DNA from: CAKUFA01 sp963618735
Lineage (GTDB): Bacteria; Bacillota; Clostridia; Christensenellales; Aristaeellaceae
DNA length: 64,000 nt
Direction of reading: 5' to 3'
NCBI GenBank assembly: GCA_963618735.1
Contig: CAVEUM010000004.1
Location: forward strand, 40,168-104,167
Below the pieces are notes generated by a model. That model searched no databases and was not told where the DNA came from. It was given only the letters and a program-made list of their open reading frames with translations. The translations under genes were made by a program, and so were the position numbers. Below, piece by piece: positions 25,358-34,153 of this stretch (position 1 is its first letter; each line of letters begins with the position of its first letter).

Positions 25358-26894
25358 CGATGTTTCCTCCTCACGTAGATGAAGATACCGATGGCGATCA
25401 GTGCTGCAGGCAGGATGCCAATCATCATGACACTCCAGAAGCTATAGGAAGAAGAAGGCACCGTCAGGGTTTCCTCGTCCATGGACTTGGAGCGGATCGA
25501 GATGCTCTCCTCCTGATCACCCATCCAGTTCAGGGCATTCAGCACCAGGTTGCTGTTGGCGCCGCCCACCGTGTAGTCCACATTGCTGTTCAGCATGTTG
25601 GCAGAGGTGAACCACACCAGCTTGCCGCCATTTTCAGAGGCAACGCCCACATTGAAGGGGCCATCCGTGTCGCCGTCTTCCTTGGTGGTGGTGGTCATGG
25701 ACTTGCCAGCCTGCTTCGCATAAGCGGAGTCAGAGGTTGTCAAAAGCCAGGTAACGCTTGCCGTGGAATCTTCCGTTTCCACAATAGGCTGTGCAATGGG
25801 CATCAGGATGTAATAACCGCCGTCTGCCAGGGCATCCGTGATATCGTGCGACTGGATGTTGGGCAGAATGTAATGAGGATAACGGTTAATGCAGCGGCTG
25901 CTGTCGCCCTCGATGATAATGCCGGTATCCACNNNNNNNNNNNNNNNNNNNNNNNNNNNNNNNNNNNNNNNNNNNNNNNNNNNNNNNNNNNNNNNNNNNN
26001 NNNNNNNNNNNNNNNNNNNNNNNAATCCACTGTAACACCCATGGCAGCAGTAACCTTCAGCAGGTTCGTCATCTTGCCGGACTCGATGTAGTCCGTCATC
26101 AGGAGCACATTGCCGCCGTTCTGCAGGTAGGTAATGAGCATTTCAGTCTCATCATCGCCCAGGTCGGAGGTAGGCGCATTGATCAGAACGGCGTTTGCGT
26201 CCTCAGGAACGGCTTCCATGCTCAAAAGAGACAGGCTTTCATAGGTCATGTTGTCCTGCTCAATCATTTCCGTCACGTCATCCGACAGTTCGCTTTCGCC
26301 GTGGCCAGTCAGCACATACACCTTGGGCAGATTGTCGCTGGATACGTAATGAATGGCGTTGGTCAGCTCATTTTCGCCATTGAAGCTGGTGGTGGTGGTG
26401 TAGCTATAGGTGGAATAATCCATGGAATAGCTGCTGACATAAATATCTTCATAGCCTACCAGGCGATAGCGTCCGCCGCAATCGACGATCACGCTGTTCT
26501 GATACAGCTGGGACGTATTCAGATCATAGCTGTCCAGGAAGGTAGGCTTCAGGTTGGGATCCACCGTTTCCACCGTGATGTGGTCAGACAGATCCGCATA
26601 CCGATTCAGCAATCGGGTAATGGTCGAATCTTCATTGCCCGTAACCACCAGCAGGTACAGTTTCACATCCTTCTCCAGAGAAGACACAATGCGTCTGGTC
26701 TGGTCAGACAGTTCATACAGAGAATTGGATGTCAGGTCAATTTCCGTGGCGGTGCTGGGAAGGCTGCTCACCAGCAGATTGGCGACAATGGCAATCACAA
26801 TCACGATCACCGCAGCCAAAGTGGACCAACTGCCAGCAACAAAGCGCTTGCCGAAGAGCTTCTTCATCCCCGGCTTCTTTTCCTTATGGCTCAT
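25354..26894 (-). CDS. GldG-like ABC auxiliary protein (interrupted by assembly gap)
   Basis: A membrane protein with one N-terminal span (residues about 20-42), the ABC_transp_aux domain (DLTSNSLYELSDQTRRI, YVLTGHGESELSDDV) and a C-terminal span. Family members work with an ATPase and an ABC-2 permease; the cargo outside Bacteroidota gliding is unknown. ATG at 26894 overlaps the upstream stop and follows CGGAGG at 8 nt. The Ns at 25933-26023 split the frame, but the two edges share ATCCAC, and joining them gives the continuous reading GVTVDTGIIIEGD. The gene is therefore most likely intact, about 483 residues. Confidence 0.85.
25933..26023. other. Run of 91 Ns (scaffold gap, probably no missing sequence)
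   Basis: The left edge ends in TATCCAC and the right edge begins AATCCAC. Overlapping the shared 6 bases and dropping one discordant end base restores the reading frame of the GldG-like gene. Confidence 0.9.
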
Positions 26895-27757
26895 TCGTTC
26901 CACCTCCGCTTCTCCATGGACTGCACCGTCAGGAACAGGAATACGCAGATGATGGAGAGGTAATACACAACAGCCGTGAGATCGAACACGCCGTCCGTAA
27001 AGCTGTCAAAGCGTTCAAACACGCTGATGGATTCCATCATGCTGGAGAACAGACCCGAGAATGCGGAAGAATCAGCGCTGTACCAGATGTACAGTCCGCC
27101 AATGCCCAGCACGCCGACGCCTACCGACACAATGGGGTTCTTCGCCATCAGCTGCAGAATCACCGCAAAAATCACAACCAGGACAATCAATGCGATCAGA
27201 GACGCAGATGCCTCGGTGGAAACGTAGCTTGCCAGTGCGTTCATGAAGTACAGCAGTAGCATCACCACCAGGGTAATCACAGCGGAGGCCACCTGACTCT
27301 CCGTAACAGAGGAGATGAACAATCCGATGGACAGCAGGCAGGCGCCCAGCAGGAAGAATGCGAACAGTGCCGCATAGGCGGAAGCGAATTCCATGTTGCC
27401 ATACTGGGACAGAATCAGCGGATACGTTGCAAGGATCAGCATCGGAACTGCCAGCACAACCAGCATGCCGAAGTACTTTCCCAGCACCACATCCGACAGG
27501 CGAATCGGCAGGGAATACAGCAGCTGATCCGTCTTCTGCCGCTTTTCCTCAGCCAGTGCACGCATGGAGATGATTGGCACCGCGATGAGATAAATGAAGG
27601 AGCATCCGGACAAAACATAGGCGAACTTGGCGGAGTAGCCGCTCAGGTTATAAGCCATGCAATAGATACCGGCGAAAATCAGCAAGAACGCACCCAGCAG
27701 CCAGCCGGTCACGCCCTTGTAGTATGCGCTGATTTCGCGCTTCCAAACGGCGATCAT
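26891..27757 (-). CDS. ABC-2 type permease, GldF-like
   Basis: A 288-residue membrane protein with six spans and a start typical of ABC-2 permeases (MIAVWKREISAYYKGVTGW). The first span pair is followed by the conserved cytoplasmic segment PIISMRALAEEKRQKTDQLL, which contacts the ATPase in this family. It overlaps the ATPase gene by 4 nt (ATGA) and the GldG-like gene at its 3' end, so the operon is tightly coupled. Transport direction is export or assembly in related systems. Confidence 0.9.
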   Translation of the reverse strand: MIAVWKREISAYYKGVTGWLLGAFLLIFAGIYCMAYNLSGYSAKFAYVLSGCSFIYLIAVPIISMRALAEEKRQKTDQLLYSLPIRLSDVVLGKYFGMLVVLAVPMLILATYPLILSQYGNMEFASAYAALFAFFLLGACLLSIGLFISSVTESQVASAVITLVVMLLLYFMNALASYVSTEASASLIALIVLVVIFAVILQLMAKNPIVSVGVGVLGIGGLYIWYSADSSAFSGLFSSMMESISVFERFDSFTDGVFDLTAVVYYLSIICVFLFLTVQSMEKRRWNE

Positions 27758-28782
27758 TGTGCTTCCTCCCCTCCTGCTTCCTGCGTATTCTCTTCATGGG
27801 ATTCGTTCTGATTCTCATCCTGCGATGCTTCAGTTGCTGTCTGCAGAGGGGTATCGCCCTGCGTCAGTTCGAGGAAGATGTCTTCCAAATCTGCATGAAC
27901 CTGCGTCATTTCCAGCAAAGGAATTTCTGCCTTTGCAAAGGCATTGAACACCTTTTCGCGGATGTCGCTTCCCTCTTCTGCCTTGACTTCCAGCACCGTG
28001 GTTTCCTTATCGTTGGGCTTGAACTCCACCGAGGCGATGCCCTTCACGTTGCCCAGAACCTTCCGCATGTGCTTTTCATCCTCATGAGACTCAATGCGAA
28101 TGGTCTGAGTGCCAGCGAAGCGTTTGGTCAGGTTTTCCGTGGTATCACTGGCAACCAGCTTACCGCCGGAAATAATCATGATGGAATCGCACACAGCCTG
28201 CACCTCGCTCAGGATGTGGCTGGAAAGCACAATGGTATGCTCCTTGCCCAGTTCACGGATCAAGTCACGGATTTCGATAATCTGTGCCGGGTCCAGGCCA
28301 ACCGTCGGCTCATCCAGGATGATAACTTCGGGCTTGCCCAGCAGTGCCTGTGCAATGCCGACGCGCTGCCTGTAGCCCTTGGACAGGTTGCGGATCATGC
28401 GGTTCTTCACTTGGGTGATGCCCGTCTTTTCCATAACGGAATTGATCTGTTCCGCCTGCTCCTTATGGGGTACACCCTTGGCTTCCGCCACGAAACGCAA
28501 ATACTCATTAGGTGTCATGTCCGTATACAGAGGCGGCAGCTCAGGCAGATAGCCGATGCGTTTCTTGGCCTCCATGGGTTCTTCGCTAACAGAATGACCA
28601 TCCACCAATACCTCGCCGTCCGTTGCGCCCAGGCAGCCGGTAATGATGTTCATGGTCGTAGACTTGCCTGCGCCATTGGGCCCCAGAAAGCCGTAAATGA
28701 CGCCTTTCTCGATCTCAAAGGACAGGTCGGACACTGCGGTATGTCCTCCGTATCGCTTTGTCAGGTGCTTGACCTCGATCAA
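27754..28782 (-). CDS. ABC transporter ATPase, GldA-like
   Basis: A 342-residue ATPase. Walker A is GPNGAGKST near residue 37, the signature is LSKGYRQRVGIAQ, and Walker B is VIILDEPTVGLD. The C-terminal 100 residues form the extra domain seen in exporters of this type and end in an acidic Gln/Glu-rich tail. The start is TTG at 28782, set by AGGAGG 8 nt before it. It is the first gene of the four-gene Gld-like operon. Confidence 0.93.
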   Translation of the reverse strand: MIEVKHLTKRYGGHTAVSDLSFEIEKGVIYGFLGPNGAGKSTTMNIITGCLGATDGEVLVDGHSVSEEPMEAKKRIGYLPELPPLYTDMTPNEYLRFVAEAKGVPHKEQAEQINSVMEKTGITQVKNRMIRNLSKGYRQRVGIAQALLGKPEVIILDEPTVGLDPAQIIEIRDLIRELGKEHTIVLSSHILSEVQAVCDSIMIISGGKLVASDTTENLTKRFAGTQTIRIESHEDEKHMRKVLGNVKGIASVEFKPNDKETTVLEVKAEEGSDIREKVFNAFAKAEIPLLEMTQVHADLEDIFLELTQGDTPLQTATEASQDENQNESHEENTQEAGGEEAQ

Positions 28783-28806
28783 TGCTTACTCCTCCTCATC
28801 ATAAAA

Positions 28807-28843
28807 CGTCGGCAGTTCGCCTGCCAGGCATAGCCTGCCGACG
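28807..28843 (-). promoter_or_regulatory. Leader hairpin before the Gld-like operon (attenuator-like)
   Basis: CGTCGGCAG pairs with CTGCCGACG, and TTTT follows on the minus strand just before the ribosome binding site. It may be a weak attenuator. Confidence 0.5.
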
Positions 28844-28858
28844 CTCTGCGATACAAAT

Positions 28859-28891
28859 AGTATAGAAACCCAAGCTTAAGCGAACCTTAAG
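28859..28891 (-). promoter_or_regulatory. Promoter with 11-bp direct repeat operator for the Gld-like operon
   Basis: On the minus strand CTTAAGGTTCG and CTTAAGCTTGG are adjacent (28870-28891; 9 of 11 identical), followed after 5 bp by the -10 box TATACT (28859-28864). There is no good -35 box. Adjacent 11-bp direct repeats in place of -35 are typical of OmpR/PhoB-type regulators. Confidence 0.6.
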
Positions 28892-28953
28892 CCACTTTGG
28901 AAAGTATGTGAATAGTCTATGAATTTCTATCGAATGGCTGGGATGGAAGTCTT

Positions 28954-28991
28954 GCGAGAGGGCAGCTTTTGTGCCAAAAGCTCCCTCTCGC
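28954..28991 (+). repeat. Bulged hairpin element, copy A
   Basis: GCGAGAGGG/CCCTCTCGC and AGCTTTT/AAAAGCT stems separated by a single bulged C, loop GTGCC. It closely resembles 53979-54016 and more loosely 48617-48649. Its right half merges into the tandem array. Confidence 0.8.
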
Positions 28992-29588
28992 GCTCTCCCC
29001 GAAAACCGCATAAGGTGCAGTTTTTGTTGTGGTTGACATACCGTTTGCGAGCATGAACCTTCCATGCTCCGCGTAGAAAAAGCATTCCGTAAGCAGCATT
29101 CTTTGTGCCAAAGTCCCCTCTCGCGCTCTCCCCGAAAACCGCATAAGGTGCAGTTTTTGTTGTGGTTGACATACCGTTTGCGAGCATGAACCTTCCATGC
29201 TCCGCGTAGAAAAAGCATTCCGTAAGCAGCATTCTTTGTGCCAAAGTCCCCTCTCGCGCTCTCCCCGAAAACCGCATAAGGTGCAGTTTTTGTTGTGGTT
29301 GACATACCGTTTGCGAGCATGAACCTTCCATGCTCCGCGTAGAAAAAGCATTCCGTAAGCAGCATTCTTTGTGCCAAAGTCCCCTCTCGCGCTCTCCCCG
29401 AAAACCGCATAAGGTGCAGTTTTTGTTGTGGTTGACATACCGTTTGCGAGCATGAACCTTCCATGCTCCGCGTAGAAAAAGCATTCCGTAAGCAGCATTC
29501 TTTGTGCCAAAGTCCCCTCTCGCGCTCTCCCCGAAAACCGCATAAGGTGCAGTTTTTGTTGTGGTTGACATACCGTTTGCGAGTATGA
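28966..29588. repeat. 133-bp tandem repeat array, about 4.7 copies
   Basis: The marker CGCTCTCC recurs at 28991, 29124, 29257, 29390 and 29523, exactly 133 bp apart. The internal copies appear identical by eye; the first carries the better hairpin, and the last is cut after GCGAG. Each unit holds a small hairpin CTTTGTGCCAAAG, a TTGACA, and a GAGCATG/CATGCTC stem-loop. The array lies between the promoter of the Gld-like operon and the fumarase terminator. I see no credible gene in it; overlapping open frames on the minus strand are a by-product of the repeat (see findings). Confidence 0.95.
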
Positions 29589-29601
29589 TCGCACACAACG
29601 T

Positions 29602-29641
29602 AAAAAAGGAGCTGCTCCGTCATTCGGAACAGCTCCTTTTT
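29602..29641. terminator. Bidirectional terminator, end of the valS-fumarase operon
   Basis: A 17-bp stem with one mismatch (AAGGAGCTG...CAGCTCCTT) flanked by A and T runs. Confidence 0.92.
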
Positions 29642-29649
29642 GTATCCTG

Positions 29650-30204
29650 TTATTCTTTTTCCTGCAGATATTCTGCCTGCCCCAGCCGGAAAGCATCCTG
29701 GCCGTAGCAGTCTGCTGCCACCACAAGGGGCAAATCCTTCAGCGTTAGCCGCTTGATGGATTCGGGTCCCAGGTCATCCCAAGCGATAACTTCACAGGCC
29801 GTGACACACTTTGCCATCAGTGCCGCCGCACCGCCCACCGCCGCGAAGTACACCGCGGGATATTCCTGCATGGCCTGCATGACTTTCTCGCCGCGCATAC
29901 CCTTGCCAATCATGCCGCGCAAGCCAAGGGACAGAAGCGTCGGCGTGGACGCATCCATGCGGGTGGAGGTTGTGGGACCAATGGAGCCCACAGGTTTGCC
30001 TGGCGGTGTTGGCGTAGGCCCCGCATAGTAAATCACTTGACCTTCCAGAGGCAGCGGCAGGGGTTCATTTTTGCTGAGGCATTCCATCATTCGCAGATGT
30101 GCCGCGTCACGTGCGGTATACACCACGCCGCTGAGAAGCACGTGATCCCCTGCATGAAGGGAGCGCACCGTCTGCTCATCCAAAGGGGTTGACAGATGAA
30201 TCAT
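29650..30204 (-). CDS. Class I fumarate hydratase, beta subunit
   Basis: A 184-residue subunit of the two-part iron-sulfur fumarase (fumarate to malate); L-tartrate dehydratase is a close relative and an alternative. The swivel domain has LLSGVVYTARDAAH, IYYAGPTPTPPGKPVGSIGPTTSTRMD and GKGMRGEKV, all typical. It follows the alpha subunit by 12 bp with AAGGAGG before its ATG, and ends at the operon terminator. Confidence 0.9.
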   Translation of the reverse strand: MIHLSTPLDEQTVRSLHAGDHVLLSGVVYTARDAAHLRMMECLSKNEPLPLPLEGQVIYYAGPTPTPPGKPVGSIGPTTSTRMDASTPTLLSLGLRGMIGKGMRGEKVMQAMQEYPAVYFAAVGGAAALMAKCVTACEVIAWDDLGPESIKRLTLKDLPLVVAADCYGQDAFRLGQAEYLQEKE

Positions 30205-30216
30205 ACGCTTTCCTCC

Positions 30217-31056
30217 TTACAGTACCGCCGTTTGATGGCGGGTCACATGACAGCTGACGTTCACGGCCACGGGCAGACCCGCAATGTGGGTCGCCCCTGC
30301 AAGCACATGCAGACCGAGGCAAGTGGTTTTTCCGCCCAGTCCCTGGGGGCCGATGCCCGTTTCATTCACCATCTGCAAAAGCTCATCTTCCAGCGCCGCA
30401 TAATAAGGGTCGCTGTTATGCTGGTCAAGCGGCACCATCAATGCACGCTTTGCCAGGAGCGCCACGCCTTCAAAATCACTTCCGATACCAATGCCCAACA
30501 CCATGGGCGGGCACGGATTCGCTCCTGCCTTTTTCACCGTTTCCAGCACGAATTTCTTCACGCCCTCCACGCCCTGGGCAGGGGTCAGCATAGCCAGACG
30601 GCTCATATTCTCACTGCCAAAGCCTTTGGGCGCCACGGTGATGGTCACTTTGTCTCCCGGCACCAGTCGTGTGTGGATGATGGCAGGCGTATTATCCCCC
30701 GTGTTCACTCGGCGGAGAGGATCGCCCACCACGCTCTTGCGCAGCAATCCCTCCGTATAACCCGCATGAACGCCCGCGTTAATGGCGCTTTCCAGGTCAC
30801 CCTGAATGTGCACATCCTGACCCACATCCACAAACACCACTGCCATGCCAGTATCCTGACAGATGGGCATTTGCGTTTCGCGGGCAATTTGCTCATTTTG
30901 AACCAGCAACTGCAGCAGTTCTTTTCCTGATGCGAAGGGTTCTTCCTCTGCCGCCTGATGCAGCACGCAGGCAACATCCTCTGGCAGATTGCGATTTGCC
31001 TCCACGCACAGCCGTGCCACCTCGCTGGTAATCTGTGCAGCTTCGATTATTCGCAT
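30217..31056 (-). CDS. Class I fumarate hydratase, alpha subunit
   Basis: A 279-residue subunit that carries the oxygen-sensitive [4Fe-4S] cluster. Likely ligands are Cys in PICQDTG near residue 63, Cys in GANPCPPMVLG and Cys in GGKTTCLGLHV. Length is normal for the split enzyme. It overlaps the end of rsmI by 10 nt; GGAGGGG at 7 nt supports the ATG at 31056. The place of this enzyme after two rRNA methyltransferase genes is unusual. Confidence 0.92.
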   Translation of the reverse strand: MRIIEAAQITSEVARLCVEANRNLPEDVACVLHQAAEEEPFASGKELLQLLVQNEQIARETQMPICQDTGMAVVFVDVGQDVHIQGDLESAINAGVHAGYTEGLLRKSVVGDPLRRVNTGDNTPAIIHTRLVPGDKVTITVAPKGFGSENMSRLAMLTPAQGVEGVKKFVLETVKKAGANPCPPMVLGIGIGSDFEGVALLAKRALMVPLDQHNSDPYYAALEDELLQMVNETGIGPQGLGGKTTCLGLHVLAGATHIAGLPVAVNVSCHVTRHQTAVL

Positions 31057-31922
31057 GCTTCTTCCCCTCCATCCATCAAGCGCTTGATGCGCAGTGCAGC
31101 CGCCTTGACAGCGTTCTTCTTTTCTCCCTGCAGCACCAGTTCGCTTTGCGCGTCCCGCAGGGTTAGGCCTTCCAGCAAAAGATCAGTCAGCCGTGCTTCC
31201 AGTGAAATATCCGCTGTTGCAGTCTTTTCCTCTGGCAATGTCACCTCATGGAGATCCATCACCATGCAATACTCGCCCTTCTGCGCCTTGGGGTCTGCCT
31301 TCAGCATGGCCAGCACTTCCTGTGCCGTTCCGCGGATGGTTTTTTCATGCAGCTTGGTCAGGTCGCAGCTCAGCGAAAGCTTCACCTGGGGCAGAGTTTC
31401 CGCCACCGTTTCCACCAGCTCAATCACTCGATAAGGGGACTCATGCGCCACAGCGATTTTGGGGCCACGGGCAATCTGCAAAAGTTTTTCCCGCAGATCC
31501 TTCTTTTCCCGCGGAAGGAAGCCATAGAAGGCAAACTCCCTCGTGTCAAACCCGCTGACAGACAGGGCGGACACCGCCGCGCAACAGCCGGGAATGGGAA
31601 TGACCTCGATTCCGCGTTCCACCGCCGCACTCACCAGACCATAGCCTGGGTCGGATACGCAGGGCGTGCCGGCATCCGTGGTAATGGCCACATCAATGCC
31701 TTCTGCCAGCATCTTATCTGCCAGCCAGGCGCCCTTGGTGTCTTCATTGTGCTGGTGGCAGCTGGTCAGCGGCGTGTGAATATCGAATACGTGGCACAGC
31801 TTCATGGTAACGCGGGTATCCTCCGCGGCAATCAGCCCCACGTTTTTCAGCGTTTCAATCGCACGAGGAGGGAAATCTTCCAGATTGCCAATGGGCGTGG
31901 CAACGACATACAAGGTAGGCAT
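31047..31922 (-). CDS. rsmI: 16S rRNA (cytidine-1402-2'-O)-methyltransferase RsmI
   Basis: RsmI 2'-O-methylates C1402 of 16S rRNA in the decoding centre. The 291-residue protein has LYVVATPIGNLEDF at the start, AAEDTRVT, ITTDAGTPCVSDPG and a C-terminal RsmI helix domain. The ATG at 31922 shares one base with the rsmH stop (TGATG), so it is read by coupling; the open frame upstream of it lies inside rsmH and is not used. Confidence 0.95.
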   Translation of the reverse strand: MPTLYVVATPIGNLEDFPPRAIETLKNVGLIAAEDTRVTMKLCHVFDIHTPLTSCHQHNEDTKGAWLADKMLAEGIDVAITTDAGTPCVSDPGYGLVSAAVERGIEVIPIPGCCAAVSALSVSGFDTREFAFYGFLPREKKDLREKLLQIARGPKIAVAHESPYRVIELVETVAETLPQVKLSLSCDLTKLHEKTIRGTAQEVLAMLKADPKAQKGEYCMVMDLHEVTLPEEKTATADISLEARLTDLLLEGLTLRDAQSELVLQGEKKNAVKAAALRIKRLMDGGEEACE

Positions 31923-32866
31923 CACAAAACCTCCAGCTTTTCGCAGACCCGCAGCTTTGCGCTCCGTGCCCGAGGATTCCGCTCCACTTCTTCTTCCGTA
32001 GGCGGAACAGCGCCCTTGGCCAGCACCTTCACCTGCGGCTTTCGTCCACAGGTGCAAATCGGTGCCTTGGGCGGGCAGATGCAGGGATTCTGCAGCCGCT
32101 GGAAGCAACGCTTCACAATGCGATCTTCCAGAGAGTGGAACGTAATCACCAGCAGGCGTCCGCCAGGCTTCAGGCACTGCACCAGATCGCACAGTGCCTT
32201 ATCCAGCGGGTCCAGTTCATCATTCACTGCAATGCGAATGGCCTGGAAGGTTCGCCGTGCAGGATGTCCCTCATCCTTGCGGCGCACTGCTTTCGGGATG
32301 GCCGCATCCACTGCGTGCACCAGGTCGAAGGTGGTTTCCAGCGGCTTCTGCTGGCGATGCTCGCAGATCATGTGGGCAATGCGTGCCGCCCACTTGTCCT
32401 CGCCATAGTCACGGATGATCCGTGTCAGCTCCGCTTCACTGGCCGTGTTGCACAAGTCTGCCGCCGTCATGCCCTGGGTGGGATTCATGCGCATATCCAG
32501 CGGCGCGTCTTCATGATAGGAGAAGCCCCGCTCCGCATGATCCAGCTGAGGGGAAGAAACGCCCAGATCCAGCAGCGCCCCCGTCAGCGGTGCGGCTCCT
32601 GCCTGCTGCAGAAGCTGTGCCGCGTCATGAAAGTTGCCCGACAAGCCATGGAAGTTCGGATACTTCTGCAGTCGTGCCGTTGCTGCCGCCATGGCCTCAG
32701 GATCACGGTCAATCCCGTAAAGGGTAGCCGTTCCGCCGCATGCGTTCAGGATGGCGCTGCTATGGCCGCCGCCGCCCAGGGTTCCGTCGCAGTAGACCCC
32801 GTCAGGATCCATGGGCATCCACTGCAGTACCTCCTGCAGCAGCACAGGTTCGTGGATAAATTCCAT
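31922..32866 (-). CDS. rsmH: 16S rRNA (cytosine-1402-N4)-methyltransferase RsmH
   Basis: RsmH N4-methylates the same C1402 that RsmI modifies. The 314-residue protein has the diagnostic YCDGTLGGGGHSSAIL, GALLDLGVSSPQLD, HPARRTFQAIRIAVN and ITFHSLEDRIVK motifs. It follows folC by 21 bp. In most bacteria rsmH (mraW) begins the division and cell wall cluster, which is absent here. Confidence 0.96.
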   Translation of the reverse strand: MEFIHEPVLLQEVLQWMPMDPDGVYCDGTLGGGGHSSAILNACGGTATLYGIDRDPEAMAAATARLQKYPNFHGLSGNFHDAAQLLQQAGAAPLTGALLDLGVSSPQLDHAERGFSYHEDAPLDMRMNPTQGMTAADLCNTASEAELTRIIRDYGEDKWAARIAHMICEHRQQKPLETTFDLVHAVDAAIPKAVRRKDEGHPARRTFQAIRIAVNDELDPLDKALCDLVQCLKPGGRLLVITFHSLEDRIVKRCFQRLQNPCICPPKAPICTCGRKPQVKVLAKGAVPPTEEEVERNPRARSAKLRVCEKLEVL

Positions 32867-32887
32867 GGCTGTGTTTCCTTTCTCTAT

Positions 32888-34153
32888 TCAAGCAACAGGT
32901 AATTTCAGCAAATTGCGCAGGCTTCCCGCAAAGTACAGGGAACCTGCGGCAATAATCAGTCCATCATTTCCCGCAAGACGTCCTGCTTCTGCCAGACCTT
33001 CTTCCAGGGAAGCGGCAGCCTTTGCTTTCACCCCTGCGGAGCGTAAATGCGCCGCGTAGGTTTCAGCATCCATGCTGCGTGGACTGTCCGGCGTAACCGT
33101 TACCGCGGTATCCGCAATAGAAGACAGCGCAGTCAGCATCTCTGGCTGAAGCTTTTCCGCCAGCACGCCGCTCAGAAGCACGCGCTTCTTCCCTGCCAGA
33201 TGATGCTGCACAAAGTTCAGCAGAGCCTGCACGCCCTGAGCATTGTGTGCCCCATCAATCAGCACGTTTCCGCACCACTCCAGCCGCGCCGGCCATACCG
33301 TTTCCGCAAGGCCTTGGCGAACTGCATCGTCCGTCAGGCGGAATCCCTGCTTGCGCAGCTCCTCCACCATAGCCAGTACCGTCATGACATTGGTCAGCTG
33401 ATGCTCTCCGGGGAGCGCAATGTGCACATCTTTCCACAGGTTTTCCAACTGATAGGTCGCGACAGAGGAAAACGCCGTGCATGCAAAATCCAGCAACTGA
33501 TTCATCCGCAGCTGGCGCAAGGGCGCATGCATTTCTCTGGCGGCGCTTGCAAACACTTCTTCCACGCCTGCATCCGCAGGATGGCACACCACAGGAATCC
33601 CCTGCTTGATAATGCCTGCCTTTTCCCCTGCGATTTTTTCCACCGTGTCACCCAGAAACTGCATGTGATCCAGTCCGATGGCGGTGATTCCGCACAGGCA
33701 TGGACGCACGATATTGGTAGGATCAAGTCGGCCGCCCAGGCCAACCTCCACCACGGCAACATCCACCTTTTCCCCTTCAAAGGCTGAGAAGGCCAACGCC
33801 GTGCCCATTTCAAAGGGCGTAGGCGTCAAATCCGACGATGCCTCCAGAAGGGCATTGCCGTACTTCACCATCTCATCTGCGCTAATCAGACGACCATTCA
33901 GGCGAATTCTCTCCTCATAGGTCTGCAGAAAGGGAGACGTATACAGTCCCGTCGTATATCCCGCATGGCGCAGGATGCTTTCCAGCATAGCGCAGGTACT
34001 CCCTTTACCATTGGTGCCCGCCACATGAATGACGGGCACCGTAGGATGAGGGCAGAGCCTTTGCATCAGCTCCTGGATATTTTTCAGTCCGTTCTTGCTG
34101 CCCGTGGCATAGGTGCCATGGATGGCAGCAATCACTTCCGAGGCAGTTTTCAT
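32888..34153 (-). CDS. folC: Folylpolyglutamate synthase / dihydrofolate synthase
   Basis: FolC adds glutamate to folates. The 421-residue protein has the ATP-binding P-loop VAGTNGKGSTCAM near residue 45, the omega-loop region TSPFLQTYEERIRLNG and VEVGLGGRLDPTN, then the C-terminal ligase domain with LIDGAHNAQGVQAL. The ATG overlaps the valS stop by 4 nt. The valS-folC pairing is common in Bacillota. Confidence 0.95.
   Translation of the reverse strand: MKTASEVIAAIHGTYATGSKNGLKNIQELMQRLCPHPTVPVIHVAGTNGKGSTCAMLESILRHAGYTTGLYTSPFLQTYEERIRLNGRLISADEMVKYGNALLEASSDLTPTPFEMGTALAFSAFEGEKVDVAVVEVGLGGRLDPTNIVRPCLCGITAIGLDHMQFLGDTVEKIAGEKAGIIKQGIPVVCHPADAGVEEVFASAAREMHAPLRQLRMNQLLDFACTAFSSVATYQLENLWKDVHIALPGEHQLTNVMTVLAMVEELRKQGFRLTDDAVRQGLAETVWPARLEWCGNVLIDGAHNAQGVQALLNFVQHHLAGKKRVLLSGVLAEKLQPEMLTALSSIADTAVTVTPDSPRSMDAETYAAHLRSAGVKAKAAASLEEGLAEAGRLAGNDGLIIAAGSLYFAGSLRNLLKLPVA

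Noticed and set aside
25803..26903. A frameshifted or broken GldG gene
   Set aside because: The break comes from the N-run; the flanks rejoin in frame when their shared bases are overlapped.
28966..29588. CRISPR array
   Set aside because: Units are 133 bp and directly joined, with no variable spacers, and no cas genes are present.
29565..29590. Promoter TTGACA...TATGAT in the last repeat unit
   Set aside because: The spacing is only 13 bp, and the other units lack the -10 match.
28799..29726. Repeat proteins with CTLCG-type motifs in the 133-bp array
   Set aside because: Three frames are open at once because of the repeat length. There is no consistent start signal and no reason to prefer one frame, so I do not call a gene.
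31922..32192. N-terminal extension of RsmI
   Set aside because: The extra frame lies inside rsmH in another phase; RsmI homology starts exactly at the ATG at 31922.
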